This document shows, in pieces, positions 10,492 through 21,389 of a stretch of DNA of 64,000 bases (positions within the stretch are counted from its first letter, which is position 1; every line of letters starts with the position of its first letter). The stretch covers positions 734,001 to 798,000 of the forward strand of contig LSRY02000003.1 of the NCBI GenBank assembly GCA_001643675.2, in the 5' to 3' direction. The translations under genes were made by a program, and so were the position numbers. The notes under the pieces were generated by a model. It ran no database searches. It had not been told where the DNA came from and saw only the letters and a list, made by a program, of their open reading frames with translations. Origin of the DNA: Monocercomonoides exilis. Lineage: Eukaryota; Preaxostyla; Oxymonadida; Polymastigidae.

Positions 10492-10936
10492 TTACACCAA
10501 CTTCAATTCTTCTTTTTCACCATCTTCTTCTTCTTCTTCTTCTTCTTCTTCTTCTTCTTCTTCTTCTTCATTTCCTTTATCTTCTTCCGATTCTTTAATT
10601 TCTTTTTCGTCATTTCCTTTTCCACAAGCTGTACCATCTTCAACTTCATTGTTATCTTCTTCTTTAACTCCTTCAATATCATTTTCACTCACTTGACATT
10701 GGATCAGATCATCGACCTTCTGATGTGTATTTGCTGTTCAATCTGCAGCTCCGCAAAACCGAAAGGAAAATAGCTTCATTCACTTTTCCTAAACTCGGCA
10801 GATCAATCGTCAAATGATTCTTCGTTTCATTTTTTTTTAACATTTCCGATGGTGAAAAAAGCCATCTATTCAGCATCAGTCTTTTCATATTATCTTCTTC
10901 ATTGTCTTCTTCAACGCCTTCTTCGATGAACATCAA
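10492..10936 (-). CDS. Acidic fragments with a poly-Glu tract
   Basis: Two minus-strand frames, 10709-10936 and 10492-10692, look like pieces of one acidic protein: a segment with VEEDNEEDN and NHLTIDLPSLGKVNEA, then SENDIEGVKEEDNN and a run of about 15 Glu encoded by a CTT/GAA microsatellite (10526-10571). The pieces lie in different frames. I recognise no domain. It may be a decayed exon. Confidence 0.3.
10526..10571. repeat. (CTT)n microsatellite
   Basis: Uninterrupted TTC/CTT trinucleotide run on the plus strand, read as Glu on the minus strand. Confidence 0.85.
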
Positions 10937-10939
10937 GAA

Positions 10940-11625
10940 TTATGTTGATTTTTTCATTTCATTCAACTCCTCTCGAATTCACCAAGAGGCATTTAAATCT
11001 GCTGAAATAGGAAACTAAAAAGTAATATTCATTCTGACATAGAATTTCAGCCAGACCTAACACGGAGATGAAATGGGTAATATTGATCCGGAATAGCCGA
11101 ACATCAGGCATGCAGCAAAAAATAGAGATTGCCTCTGACTTTTTTCATTTGGAAGATGAAAGAATTCACCGAAAACAGAAAGAACAGAACAGGATAGGAT
11201 GTTTGGGGCGAATGATTATGAGGATGATCTTCGATTGATTTCACAACGTCATTTGCCTTCAATGGAACGAGAGGATGATTAAATGAGGAGAACATAATTT
11301 ATTAGAAAACAAATGATCGAAGGATAATTCTATTAAAAACATGGGACGAATAACAGATTGACATCTGAATCAGAAAGGCGATAAAATTATAATTTGTAGA
11401 AAACCTTCGAATGAGCTTGAAGAAATTATTTTTGAAGAAAGGAAAACGGATGATTCCATTTAGCAACGAGCTTTATTTTCATTTGATGAAGAAGCCAAAT
11501 CAAATGGAAAATGACAAAGAAATAATATAACCTGTGCTGATTTTGGGCTCTTTGAAAGATATGTGATGATATGTGCTTTAGTTGAAAAGAAGATGGAAGC
11601 TCATAAATATGAAGTGAAATGGAAA
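10940..11625. other. AT-rich spacer downstream of the split surface gene
   Basis: No gene or repeat recognised. Weak short frames only. Confidence 0.4.
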
Positions 11626-11629
11626 ATTA

Positions 11630-12987
11630 TCAGAATTTGAAGAAATAGTTTTGAAAATTGTGATAAAGTTCATCATTTGTAGTGAATTTTGTATCGACAG
11701 CGCTGAATATGAGAGTCTTTGTGGGAGTGAAAGTGGAGACGAGAAAAGAGAGAGAGGCATCGCTGAAGGGAGCAATGCATCCGAGGGCATACTCCACTGT
11801 GGCACAGGGGCTTTGCTGTGTTTTGCCACAGGCATCGACATCACTTCCACCATTTGAGACTATTTTGTTCTGGTCGATGATCGGAAGCCAGCCATTATAC
11901 ACGGTATTATCTGCTTGTCCATTATTCCAGACTCTTTTTGATTCTGTTGTTGATCCACATTGCTGGAATGGGGATTGTGTAATATCACTTCCGTAAAAGA
12001 ACACATCATTTCCCCTGCCATTAGTTGCTGTATTTCCATCGAAGAAACAGAATGTGATGAATTTCATTTCATTCATCCAGTTATATGTTGCATAACAGTA
12101 AATGGCAGCGCCTCCATATTTGACAGAGGCAGTTAATTTGTTGTTTATAAACTGGCAATCATTTACAATAAATTGACTTGGCTTATTGCTTGGAGGATAT
12201 GAAAATGTCAGAGAACCAGCAGCATCACCACCAGAATTTGAGATACACTTGCATTTAGAAAACAGGAATTGAAAATTTAACTGATTATTATTTAGTCCAA
12301 AATACCAACCAGTTCCGCACCAATTTGTGATCGAACAACTTTCCACTCTGTTTTCTGAGAATGTCCAAGCAGAATTTGATTGAGGAGTCCATATCGCTGC
12401 TGCTCCTCCATGAGCAGCTGAACAGCTCGAGAAATTGGATTTTGTGAGGCTGATTTTCAACAAGTAATCACAACATAACGCTCCACCACTGTATCCACCT
12501 GTGGTTGAACAATTGTTGAATGAGCAAGAAGTGATTGTGAGATTTGCATTTGTACAAGAAACACAAAGTGCACCTCCTGCAGAAGATCCACCAGTTGAAT
12601 CATTCCATTCGCACCACTCAAAGTGATGGCTGTTCAGATCGAATGAAGTCAGTCTTCCAGGTTTCACTCTTTGAGATTCAGTTCCTATATGAACCACAGG
12701 ATCATTTGATAAAGAGCGTGTTTGGTGAAGGAAAGAGGTGTTGAATGCAGAGAGAGAAGTTGATGGGCTGTTGAGGTTGGGGAGGATGGTTCCATCGATG
12801 GGGTTGTGAGTGTGTTTGAAGATGGTTGAGTGGATGGAGAGAGATGAGTGAAGGGAGAAAGAGGGGATTGTATTGATGTTTGTGTTGGTGGAAGAGGAAG
12901 AAGAGGAAGATGTGGTTGAGGTGAAAGGATTGAGTGAATGTGAAGGAAGGGATGGAAGAGATGGATGGGATTGGGGAGAGGAGATGT
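11630..12987 (-). pseudogene. Beta-helix surface protein, 3' part, cut off by a transposon insertion
   Basis: The frame runs without a stop from the element boundary at 12987 to TGA at 11630, about 450 residues. It opens with a Ser/Thr/Pro-rich stalk including a run of seven Ser, then has repeats of the right-handed beta-helix type: WCEWNDSTGGSSAGGALCV near 12600, GGYSGGALCC near 12490, HGGAAAIW and YGGAAIYCY. These Gly-Gly-Ala/Cys turns mark successive beta-coils. The protein should be secreted or on the cell surface. The same domain pattern occurs in the payload of the element that splits it (14462-15964). The 5' part lies at 16988-17529. Excising 12988-16987 plus one target-site copy restores a continuous frame. 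Confidence 0.8.
12980..12987. repeat. 8-bp target-site duplication, left copy (GGAGATGT)
   Basis: GGAGATGT lies immediately left of the terminal GGCATAGG of the 4-kb element and is repeated exactly at 16988-16995. Confidence 0.9.
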
Positions 12988-13306
12988 GGCATAGGTGTAA
13001 ATTGTACCACTTTCAGTTTGGACTTTTTCAAAATTTGAATATTATGGTGTTAATCTACACAATTTAACTAAGCGATCCAAGGAGGGAAAATTCGAAATTC
13101 GACAAAAAAATTTCTTTCAAAAATTTTAAATTTTCTGCACCCATAATTTTTTTATTTTGATCATGTTTTATTGAAATTTCTTTTTCTTGCTTGACATAAT
13201 TCGAATGAAATTATCAATTCAATCGAACAAGATAAAATATAGTTTTTATTGTTTGTTTTGATGAATATTTACCTATATTACTTTTTATGTTGCTTATTTA
13301 TATCGA
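12988..13306 (+). repeat. Left TIR of transposon 1
   Basis: Matches the reverse complement of 16672-16987 nearly throughout. Similarity fades after the shared GTTGCTTATTT motif. Confidence 0.88.
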
Positions 13307-13309
13307 TTT

Positions 13310-14460
13310 GATAATTTCATATTTCACAAGGATTCGCGCAATTATTTGTTTACACTTTCAAGATGAAATAGATAACAACTTATATAAAAGGAATTAACAT
13401 GATTGGTTTGAAAAATATTCGTAATAATAAGATATTTATATGTATTTAATATTTATTGATTTATATTCTATTATTGGTAATGTATTCGTAGGAACTGGGA
13501 TGAATTTCTGTTTATGAAAGGATGAAGGGAAAGCTGGATTGTGGCAGATGTATTTATTGAGTGAGGTTTAAGAGCAGTTGGCATTTTGAAAGGTGAGGAT
13601 AGGAAAAGGAGATGAAGAACATTGAGAGTGCGTCGAGTTTGCTGCAACAAGAGAGGGAAGATGAAGGAAGGGGAGCATTTGAATGATATAATGCATGAAG
13701 GGAATAGGAAATATCCTTGAAAATTCACAAAAAAAAAGTAATGTTATTTTTGGAGTGATATTTCAAACACTTTTTTCTGTTATTTCTCATCCGCGTTGTT
13801 GTTTTCTTTTTCGTTACATCTTCTATTTCGTTCATTGATGTTTGTGGTTTGTTATTGTTTGAACAATTATTCATAACTGTTTTAAACAAAGCATTCACAA
13901 CAAGCTCGATTATAACAATGCATTCATGTGTTATTTTGACTTTGGATAGCTGCAAACGTTAGCCGATACAATTATAAAAGAAATGAGTGCGAATTAGTAA
14001 AAACTTGCACAAATAAAAAACAATTAATTCAATTATTCATCTTTTTCAAAGTTTTATTAATTAAAGATAAAAAAAATAGCAATGAGCAAATAGCGCATTC
14101 TTATAATTTAAAAAAATTGCAAAGTTGGTTTTTTAAATTGCTTCTGTCTGGATAAGGAATTATGTACCACTCTATCTGCAGTGTGTGATTCGATATTTGT
14201 GGTGCAGAGTTCGAATTTATTTTTTTTTTCACCTTTAATAGAAATTAATAGAAACTGTGGTGGAGATGGTACAAAAAGCAAATCCAAGATTGGATTCTCT
14301 CCTTCAGACCTGTGATTTGCCGTTATTTCAACAGGCAAAAATATTTCGACTCCAACATACATCCAAACACATTTGTCGACAAACTTCCTATTCCGTTGTC
14401 CAAGTAGAAGAAAGAGAATTCTTTGCAATCACGCTCTCTGTCTTCCCTTAACTTGTCATT
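13310..14460. other. Interior of transposon 1 left of the payload; no clear gene
   Basis: AT-rich sequence. Short minus-strand frames at 13471-13728, 13725-13955 and 14108-14428 have no recognisable motif. The last could be decayed continuation of the payload ORF, which ends at 14462. Confidence 0.4.
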
Positions 14461-14461
14461 A

Positions 14462-15964
14462 TTATCTTCTTTTCCCAACACTGATCTTCGCCCCTTCGCT
14501 CACATGCCTCCCATCCAGCAACGTGATTGTCGAGCTCAGCTGCGCCATGCTCGACCCCACTGCATGCCCCACTGTCTTGCACGGCGCTGCCTCGCTCATC
14601 CCACACAGATTGTTTGCGTCACTTCCATCCACCCCAACATATCGATCCTTCATCCCTTCCTTCACCCAATCCTTCTTTTCTGTATGCTTGTAATACCAAT
14701 TGTTTGATTGTGAATATGCATGACAAATTCTATTTTCATTTGTATTCGTTGTGTATGATTCATAGAACGGATTATTCGATGAAAAGAGATTGTAGTCATC
14801 TCGAAAATACACATCATGGCCATATGGAGTGGAATTAGTGCAACTACAATCGTGGAAGAAGAAGAAATAGCAATAAAGGTTGTTGCTTGGAGCTATTTGT
14901 TGATTTGGGTAAAATCTAAATCCTCCGCCATATGACACTGCAGAGCACGAAATGAACTGGAGGCTCCTCATTTTGAATGCAGCTGGAACAGCTCTACAAT
15001 ACATCCCTCCGCCATAAGAATTTGTAAGAGAGCATGAAGTGAATAAGCACTCAAACACACACGCACTCTCCCCTCCCTCATTTTCTGTTCCAATACAGAA
15101 AGATCCAGAAACCTGAAAATTATCGAGATAAAGTCCTCCTCCATTACTGTATGCCTTACAGATCTGGAACTCGCACCCACTGATCCGAACACACGATGAA
15201 ATCGTCAAAATGAACATTCCACCCCCTCGATAACTTTGCGCAGTACATGAATCAAATGTGTTATTCACAATCTCAACAGACTTAATATTGTAGCAATTTA
15301 TTCCGCCGCCTGCATAATGAGCATAGCAGTTGCTGAAAGTGCAATGAGAAACAGACACAGAGGCAGATGATTGACTGAACATGCAGATTGCCCCTCCACT
15401 TGACATTCCATCTGAGTATGAATTTTCTGTTCCTGTTGTCTTCGACCCATTCCACTCGCACCAAATAAACGAATTTGCTCCATTTTCCGTTGTGTTTTGT
15501 CTCCCTGGCTTCAATGGTACCTCTGCATTTCCTTCACATTTCACATTCCTTGTCCTGCAACACCCAATAAACGAGGTGTTTGAGGCAGTCAAAGAGGCAT
15601 AGGGGTTGTTGAGGTAATGAACAATTCCGCCATCATATGCATCACAGACTGATGAAAATGAGCAACTATTCATAAAACATGTGATTTGGGTTGACATTGT
15701 GGTTGAAGGTGAGCATGCCTCATTTGCTGTTGAGATGTTGAAAATTGTCAAATGAGAAAGGGATACAAGGGGTATAGATGGTGAAAAGAAAAATGGGGAA
15801 GAAGATGAGAAATGCGATTCGCTCACAAAAATTCTTCCTATACATTCTCCTCCTTCCCCACTCCTCTTGGCAAAGCGTCGCAAAATATCATTATGTGGAT
15901 ATATCCCTTTTTCTGCCTCTATTGCTGCTGCTTCCGAAAAGATTTTTGTAAAAAAAAATTCCAC
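14462..15964 (-). CDS. Captured beta-helix surface-protein fragment inside transposon 1
   Basis: The 500-residue open frame ends TAA-TAA-TGA. Residues 60-430 are right-handed beta-helix coils with repeated Gly-Gly turns (SSGGAICMFS, HYAGGGINCYN, YRGGGMFIL, SNGGGLYL, SYGGGMYC). A CRTRNVKCEG...KPGRQ...FIWCEWNGS block corresponds to the equivalent SQRVKPGR...FEWCEWNDS block of the interrupted host gene. There is no TM or kinase tail, and the first 45 residues (before SHFSSSSPFFFSPS) look unlike the family, so the true 5' end is missing. It is a gene fragment, not a whole gene, but it has stayed open for 1.5 kb, implying recent capture or selection. It reads in the same direction as the split host gene. 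Confidence 0.8.
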   Translation of the reverse strand: MEFFFTKIFSEAAAIEAEKGIYPHNDILRRFAKRSGEGGECIGRIFVSESHFSSSSPFFFSPSIPLVSLSHLTIFNISTANEACSPSTTMSTQITCFMNSCSFSSVCDAYDGGIVHYLNNPYASLTASNTSFIGCCRTRNVKCEGNAEVPLKPGRQNTTENGANSFIWCEWNGSKTTGTENSYSDGMSSGGAICMFSQSSASVSVSHCTFSNCYAHYAGGGINCYNIKSVEIVNNTFDSCTAQSYRGGGMFILTISSCVRISGCEFQICKAYSNGGGLYLDNFQVSGSFCIGTENEGGESACVFECLFTSCSLTNSYGGGMYCRAVPAAFKMRSLQFISCSAVSYGGGFRFYPNQQIAPSNNLYCYFFFFHDCSCTNSTPYGHDVYFRDDYNLFSSNNPFYESYTTNTNENRICHAYSQSNNWYYKHTEKKDWVKEGMKDRYVGVDGSDANNLCGMSEAAPCKTVGHAVGSSMAQLSSTITLLDGRHVSEGAKISVGKRR

Positions 15965-16671
15965 AAAATTTCTTTTCCCGTTCGCTCCATTTTTTCCGTT
16001 TCGCTCATTCTGCCAAACACTCTTCGGTTGCCCATTTCTCCCAATTTCTTCTAGGAATGCTCATAAAAAAGGCAGTGTTTCCACATCCCATGTTTCATGC
16101 TCCCCCAGCGCTTCTCATAACACCTGATCGCATCACACATCAATCAAATCAAAAAATACAAATACAAATAAAAATAAAAAATGGAACATGAAGAAAATGA
16201 ACAAACAAGAATAAAATACCTCCACAAATCTTCATTTCCCTTCACTCCCCTCATCCCCTGTTTGCCTCTCTCCAAATACCTCTCACCCCAACATCATCCA
16301 CTCCAAGCACCACACCACACCACGCCTTCGCCTTTCAAATCTAATTCCGAATAAAGAAAAAATTAAATGTTGTTTTCACCCGCTCTTCCATTGCCCATTC
16401 AATTTCACTCTCAGCATTTTTCTCTCTCCTCTTCCTCCATCCAGCCCTCAATCCAAAAAAATGCAGTTGAAGCCTGATCTTCATTTTGCCAAAAATGTTT
16501 CAAGTTCAGTTCAATTTAAAAGAGAGAAAATACAGCATATGAAAATTTTAATAAACATTTAAAAATTATTAATATACTTGCAAATGTTTATTTACATTAT
16601 TTCTTCGATGAAGTTGTTGAAGCATTTCACTTTATTTTCTTAAAACGGCAGCATCCTGAATTTATTGAATT
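15965..16671. other. Interior of transposon 1 right of the payload
   Basis: No gene recognised. A CA/TC-rich tract at about 16220-16340 has coding-like composition and could be captured sequence; the part nearest the right TIR is AT-rich. Confidence 0.4.
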
Positions 16672-16987
16672 TATACAAATAAGCAACATAAAAGTAATAT
16701 AGGTAAATATTCATCAAAACAAACAATAAAAACTATATTTTATCTTGTTCGATTGAATTGATAATTTCATTCGAACTATGTCAAGCAAGAAAAAGAAATT
16801 TCAATAAAATATGATCAAAATAAAAAAATTATGGGTGCAGAAAATTTAAAATTTTTGAAAGAAATTTTTTTGTCGAATTTCGAATTTTCCCTCCTTGGAT
16901 CGCTTAGTTAAATTGTGTAGATTAACACCATAATATTCAAATTTTGAAAAAGTCCAAACTGAAAGTGGTACAATTTACACCTATGCC
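16672..16987 (-). repeat. Right TIR of transposon 1
   Basis: Inverted copy of 12988-13306, ending CCTATGCC at 16987. Confidence 0.88.
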
Positions 16988-16995
16988 GGAGATGT
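16988..16995. repeat. 8-bp target-site duplication, right copy (GGAGATGT)
   Basis: Identical to 12980-12987. It encodes part of the Asn-Ile-Ser of the interrupted surface gene. Confidence 0.9.
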
Positions 16996-17600
16996 TGGAG
17001 AAGAGGGTGTTTGAGAGATGGAGGTTGAGGTGGATTTGGAGGTGAGGATGGGATTGGTGATGGACATGGAGAGGGGAAGGGGAAGAGGAAGAGGAAATAG
17101 AAGGGGAAAGGGAAGGGGAAGGGGAAGAAGAGGAAGAGGATGAGGATGAGGAAGATGAAGGAGAAGGGGAAAGGGAAGGAGATGGAGAAGGGAAAGGGGA
17201 AGAGAGGGAAGAAGGAGAAAAAAGGAAGGGCTGGACGAGGGAGACGAACGAGGAAAGAGGAATGGGAGATGGAGATGGAGGCAGGGATTGGAGAGTGGGC
17301 ATCTGAATGGAGATTGTTTGGGGTGGAGAAGAGGGGGAAGGAGAAGACGGCAGGTTGGTGGGTGGTGAGGGTGAAGTTGGTGAAGGAGAGAAAGGCACGG
17401 GCAGAGAGGAAGAGGGGGCAGTGGTGGTTGTGGTTGTTGCTGAGGGAAGGTGTTTGGATGTGGTAGGTGGAGGAGAAAATTGTGAAAGCAAATAACGCTT
17501 TCTAGTGATAAAGAATGCGCAGTCAACAAGAGGGATTACGCTGAGGAAGCTTATCCATAAATAGGTGTTGATGAGTGTGAAATTTGTAAAAGGACAACAT
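16988..17600 (-). pseudogene. Beta-helix surface protein, 5' part, upstream of the transposon insertion
   Basis: The frame compatible with 11630-12987 reads leftward into the element through a Ser/Pro-rich stalk (long Ser runs around 17080-17150), ending SNTLFSNIS at the insertion. Upstream, LWISFLSVIPLVDCAFF (near 17550) looks like a signal-peptide core followed by TRKRYLL. No ATG is seen in frame just before it, so the start codon is probably in an upstream exon or lost. With the 3' part this makes a secreted stalk plus beta-helix protein. The low-complexity run makes the exact start uncertain. Confidence 0.6.
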
Positions 17601-17739
17601 ATGCAAGTTAAATATTTAACTTGAACATAAAAAACAAATTCTTTATCTTTCTTTAAATTTCTGTCACTCTTTTTTATCTTTCCATAAAACAATATTATTT
17701 TTGAAACGACGAATTCACAATAAATCTTTAACAAAAGAA

Positions 17740-18380
17740 ATTGCTTTTGAAGTTAAATTTTTGTCAATTCTAATAATAACTATCAATTCCTTGCTCACTT
17801 TTTCTAAACTCAAATTTTATTAAATTTAGTGAAAAACTCATTAAGTTATATTCATTATTTTCAAATAAATTTATATGAAAAAAGCTGTTTGTGCTCATGC
17901 ATGTGTTTTTGTTACTATTTCTCGAAACTTCAATAAATAACAATTTTTGAACAACAAAAAAATATAAAGAGATATCTTTCAATTCATATTTGTTCGTTAT
18001 ATATTGAAATTGTTTAAATGAAGCAAAAACATTTGAAAACCATTCTGAAATGTAATTTTTCAAAAAGTTAGACAAAATTGCTTAGACTGTTTCCTAAACA
18101 GTCACCTCAAAAATATAAATTCAATGTGCTCTGATAGAGATGACTCCTTTGAAAATAGTATCTCCTTGCTGAAAAAAACATCAATAAAAAATCATTTCAC
18201 TGGATAAAAAGTATTATTTATTTTGCGATCAAGAATAATTATTGAAAATTACTATCACTTTTTATTTTTGCAAATATTAAGAAAAAATACAGATTTTTGT
18301 TTTTACATCTTGGTTTTTATTGATTAAATATGTCGTTTCGTAATTCTCATGCATCCGAAAAAAAACAATGAAAAATAATT
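17740..18380. other. AT-rich region without recognisable gene
   Basis: Only short AT-biased frames. Nothing supports a gene or RNA. Confidence 0.4.
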
Positions 18381-18382
18381 AT

Positions 18383-18502
18383 TTCAAAAATAATCACCCA
18401 TATTTATTTTGAAATCTGATAAAGGGAAATAAAGTTATAAGTTAAGCTATTTTTTAGTGTTTTGTGCAAAAAATGCTTGAAAGTCCATATTTTCCCCCAT
18501 TT
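18383..18502. repeat. Solo terminal repeat related to the 29.4-31.3 kb pogo-like element, abutted by a MITE end
   Basis: Sequence ending in the inverted complement of GGGGGAAAATATGGACTTTC matches the TIR of the element at 29418-31337, including the internal TTATAAC...CAGATTTCAAAATAAA block. Next to it, TTTCAAAAATAATCACCCATAT is the end of the MITE family at 18602-18873. Only one end is present. Confidence 0.65.
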
Positions 18503-18601
18503 ATTCTTTAGAAGATTCGTGAATGGAAACAGAAATTTTTGCTAAATTTGATAATTTTGATTCATTTGTAAATAAACCATTTGCGATTTTTCAAAAAGAA
18601 T

Positions 18602-18873
18602 TACACATATGGGTGATTATTTTTGAAATCATAACTTTTTTCGGTGTGTTGTTTTTTCAAATTCTGCTTGTTATTGGAAAAAGCTTTTGAATTCAAATGC
18701 TTTATTTTTCACAAATGCTATAAGGATAAGTGAATCAGGTGAAATAAAAATTAATATTTTTTTATTGAGTCTTTTCACTCTTTTGTGTTCATTAAATTTT
18801 ATTCTAAGGATATTTTTGAACAGAAAAATTTGAATGAAAATATATGATTTCAAAAATAATCACCTATATTTAT
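18602..18873. mobile_element. MITE, about 270 bp, ATATGGGTGATTATTTTTGAAATC ends
   Basis: Left end ATATGGGTGATTATTTTTGA (18606 on) and right end TCAAAAATAATCACCTATAT (to 18873) are inverted repeats of about 24 bp. There is no ORF. The same ATATGGGTGATT terminus recurs in the palindrome arms (35184-35434 and mirror). Confidence 0.7.
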
Positions 18874-18879
18874 GACAGG

Positions 18880-20080
18880 AAAGAGGCAAAAAGCATTTTG
18901 TACACTGCACAGCTTCGAACATGCAAATAGAGACAAATAGATGATGAATTCAATTCAGAAAATCACAAACAAAGAAAAAAAGGAAGAAGCATTTTGACCT
19001 ACACATAAATTTAATTGCTAATTTTCTTTCTTTTTTTTTTTTGAAACTCTGTGCACAATTCATCTTTATTTCATTTCATTTTCAAGAAAAAAATGAAATT
19101 ACAAATGAATTTTGTTTAATATTTTTTTCTTTTTTTTAATTTTTATTTTTTTTTATTCTTTTGTTTATTAAAAACATAAAAAAAAAATAAATACTTGTTT
19201 CGAAATCATATCAGAAAAAGATTAGAAGAAAAAGTCGATATTTTCATGAATACAAAAATTATGTCTTATGTGTGAATATTTGTTTGCAAAAAAAATCACT
19301 GCTGAGAAATGTATTTGACAAGTGGGTGAAAATTTTTGAAAAATCACTTTTTTTTAGCCTGATCTGTCCCACAATAACTCAAAGGCAAATTCTTGTTTCC
19401 CGTAATTATAACTCCTTCAATTTACTCATTCATTTTTTTTCAAACATAAGCATTTGATTCTTTCCTTGTAAGAATTTTAATCATTGACATTATCTGTATA
19501 TAACAATAATTGAAGTTTATTTGTATTTTTTGCAGTAATAAAGCTGCAATGTATTTAACTTGAATTTTTCTATGCTAATTTTTCAATAAAACGAGTTTCA
19601 CTTATATATGTGTGTGATATAGCAATCATAATCAGTAAAATCTCGATGTGAGAATAAATTTATTTTAGATTTGTTTTATATCCGGAGATTTTTGAATGTT
19701 TAATTTAACAATTTTTCAGCTTTGACACTATTGAAGAATTAATATGAAGCGTATAAAAATGAATAAATGTTTATTTCTGTTCAATAAAAGTTATACAATT
19801 GAAAAACAAGGTATTTTTATACAAAAACTAAAGTTATTAATGATCGATATGTAAAGTCTATGATTTGGTTTGAAGAATGCAATTTCAAAGAAATAATGAA
19901 TGACTCATACGTTTTTTCATTTTATATCATTCATAGCTCAGTCAGCTGTTTCATTTATATGAACTTTCTTTTGATTCTTCAATTTATGAAGAACATAGAT
20001 GTGCTTTGGCAGTGCGAAGGCAAAGAAGTTAAGAAAAGAAGGCAGCTGTAAATGTGCAGTCATCAGGATAATTATCGGCT
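18880..20080. other. AT-rich region without recognisable gene
   Basis: Homopolymer-rich DNA with short frames only. Confidence 0.4.
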
Positions 20081-20191
20081 CCAGCGTTCATCCCTTTTGA
20101 TGCGTTGGTTCCAGCAGCTTCATTTATTTTTGTAGCAGCGAAAGAAGTTATCGAGAGACGGATGCAGATTGTGGTGCCTTAAGCATCTTGT

Positions 20192-21167
20192 GTGTATTCA
20201 AATCAAAAGAATCAATTTCCTTGGTCGCTGCAGACGCTGCAAGGTTATATCGTTACGCTTTCGACGATGGTTTCTGTTCTACTGATGGAGACGCTTCCTT
20301 CTCTTGCGGAGTCTGCGGGAACGAAGTCGTGGTGCAAGAGGATTTTTGCAACGGTTGATGTGACTGCGTTCCCGTCAATCAACGATCTGCATAACCCGTC
20401 GCTGCAGATATGGCGATAGCGCTGCTGGTATCGCGATCATTGAACTCGTGGCTTGCAATGGTGAAGCTGGATGATAAAGTGATGGGGCGAGGGATTGCAG
20501 TGTACGAAGTGGAAGAGAGGAGTGACGGAAAGGCGCTTGTGTCAGGGTGGTCGAAGATGGAAGATGTGGTTCTGTCACCAGCACCGATTGCGCAAGCGGT
20601 GCTGGAAGAAGGAAAAGAAGAAGAAGTTGGAAAGGAAAAGGAGGCGAATCTGTTGAGCGGGCTGGCAGAGCAGCTGCAGGAGAAGAACGAAATAATCCTG
20701 AAGAAGAAGAAGATTTTGTAGCTGAGCGAGGAGCACAACGCAGAGGTGATGCAGGTGATGCAGTGGAAGGAGAAGAAGTGATGGGCACAGCAAGGAGGAG
20801 TGGTGAGTATGGATGGAAAGTGGAAACTGGCTTGTCGGGGGTTACAATTTCCATATCTTCTTCATTAATTTATGTGTATAATGGGGTGGTTCAGTCTTCG
20901 GAGTCATTGATTCTGCCGTTGGGGCTGTGCGAAAAGTGCCAGGAGAAGTTATCAGAGATCATCAGGGATGGCATCGCTTTTTTGCTTGGGCCAGACACGA
21001 GTAGGAAGAGGGTTGTTGTGAAAGTGGGGAGCGAGGTGAGTGATGTGGGAGAAGGAAACAGCGGAAGGCGAAAGAGTGTTTGCGGTGGTGGAAGAGCAGA
21101 TGCAACTGTACGGGAGAAGATGAGCAAAATGAAGAATGAAAGGAAGATGCAGATGGTGCTGTCATAA
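20192..21167 (+). pseudogene. Copy 2 of the dispersed segment, followed by decayed coiled-coil coding sequence
   Basis: The first part (20192-20419) parallels 9111-9320, ending in the shared FPSI..L..LQIW motif. The frame 20410-20721 then starts as at 9314 (MEDVVLS, VLEEGKEEE) and includes LLSGLAEQLQEKNEI. Frame 20547-21167 includes LILPLGLCEKCQEKLSEIIRDGIAFLLG with a possible CxxC. Repeated stops separate these pieces, and 21180-21300 continues as Lys/Glu coiled coil (KQKELNNKEIEKQYAALVEK). I infer a decayed gene for a long coiled-coil protein. The function is unknown. Confidence 0.45.
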
Positions 21168-21389
21168 GTTCCGGAGCAGAAGATAAGCAAGCAGAAGGAG
21201 CTGAACAATAAGGAAATTGAAAAGCAGTATGCAGCACTTGTAGAAAAAAAGGTGGAACTAACGAAAATGAAGGTGAAGAATCAAGAGACAGTGCATTAGC
21301 TTGTTGGGCAAGTGAAGAAGATGGAGGAGCAGGTGGAGATGTGAACTTTAGCATGGGCAGGAAAGATGGAGCAGATAAAAATGTGGCGA

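Larger units (their letters stand above)
12988..16987. mobile_element. TIR transposon 1 (4,000 bp) carrying a surface-gene fragment
   Basis: The ends are inverted copies beginning GGCATAGGTGTAAATTGTA. Terminal inverted repeats extend about 315 bp (12988-13306 and 16672-16987) with few mismatches. Perfect 8-bp target duplications flank it. No transposase is visible inside; the payload is a long beta-helix ORF (14462-15964). Long TIRs, 8-bp duplications and captured gene sequence fit a Mutator-like (Pack-MULE) element; Merlin is another group with GG ends and 8-9 bp duplications. The element is inserted in a Ser-rich coding region of a beta-helix gene. Confidence 0.9.

Noticed and set aside
15597-15610. 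GGCATAGGGGTTG inside transposon 1 as another element end
   Set aside because: Only eight bases match the terminus, it lies within the coding payload, and there is no partner.
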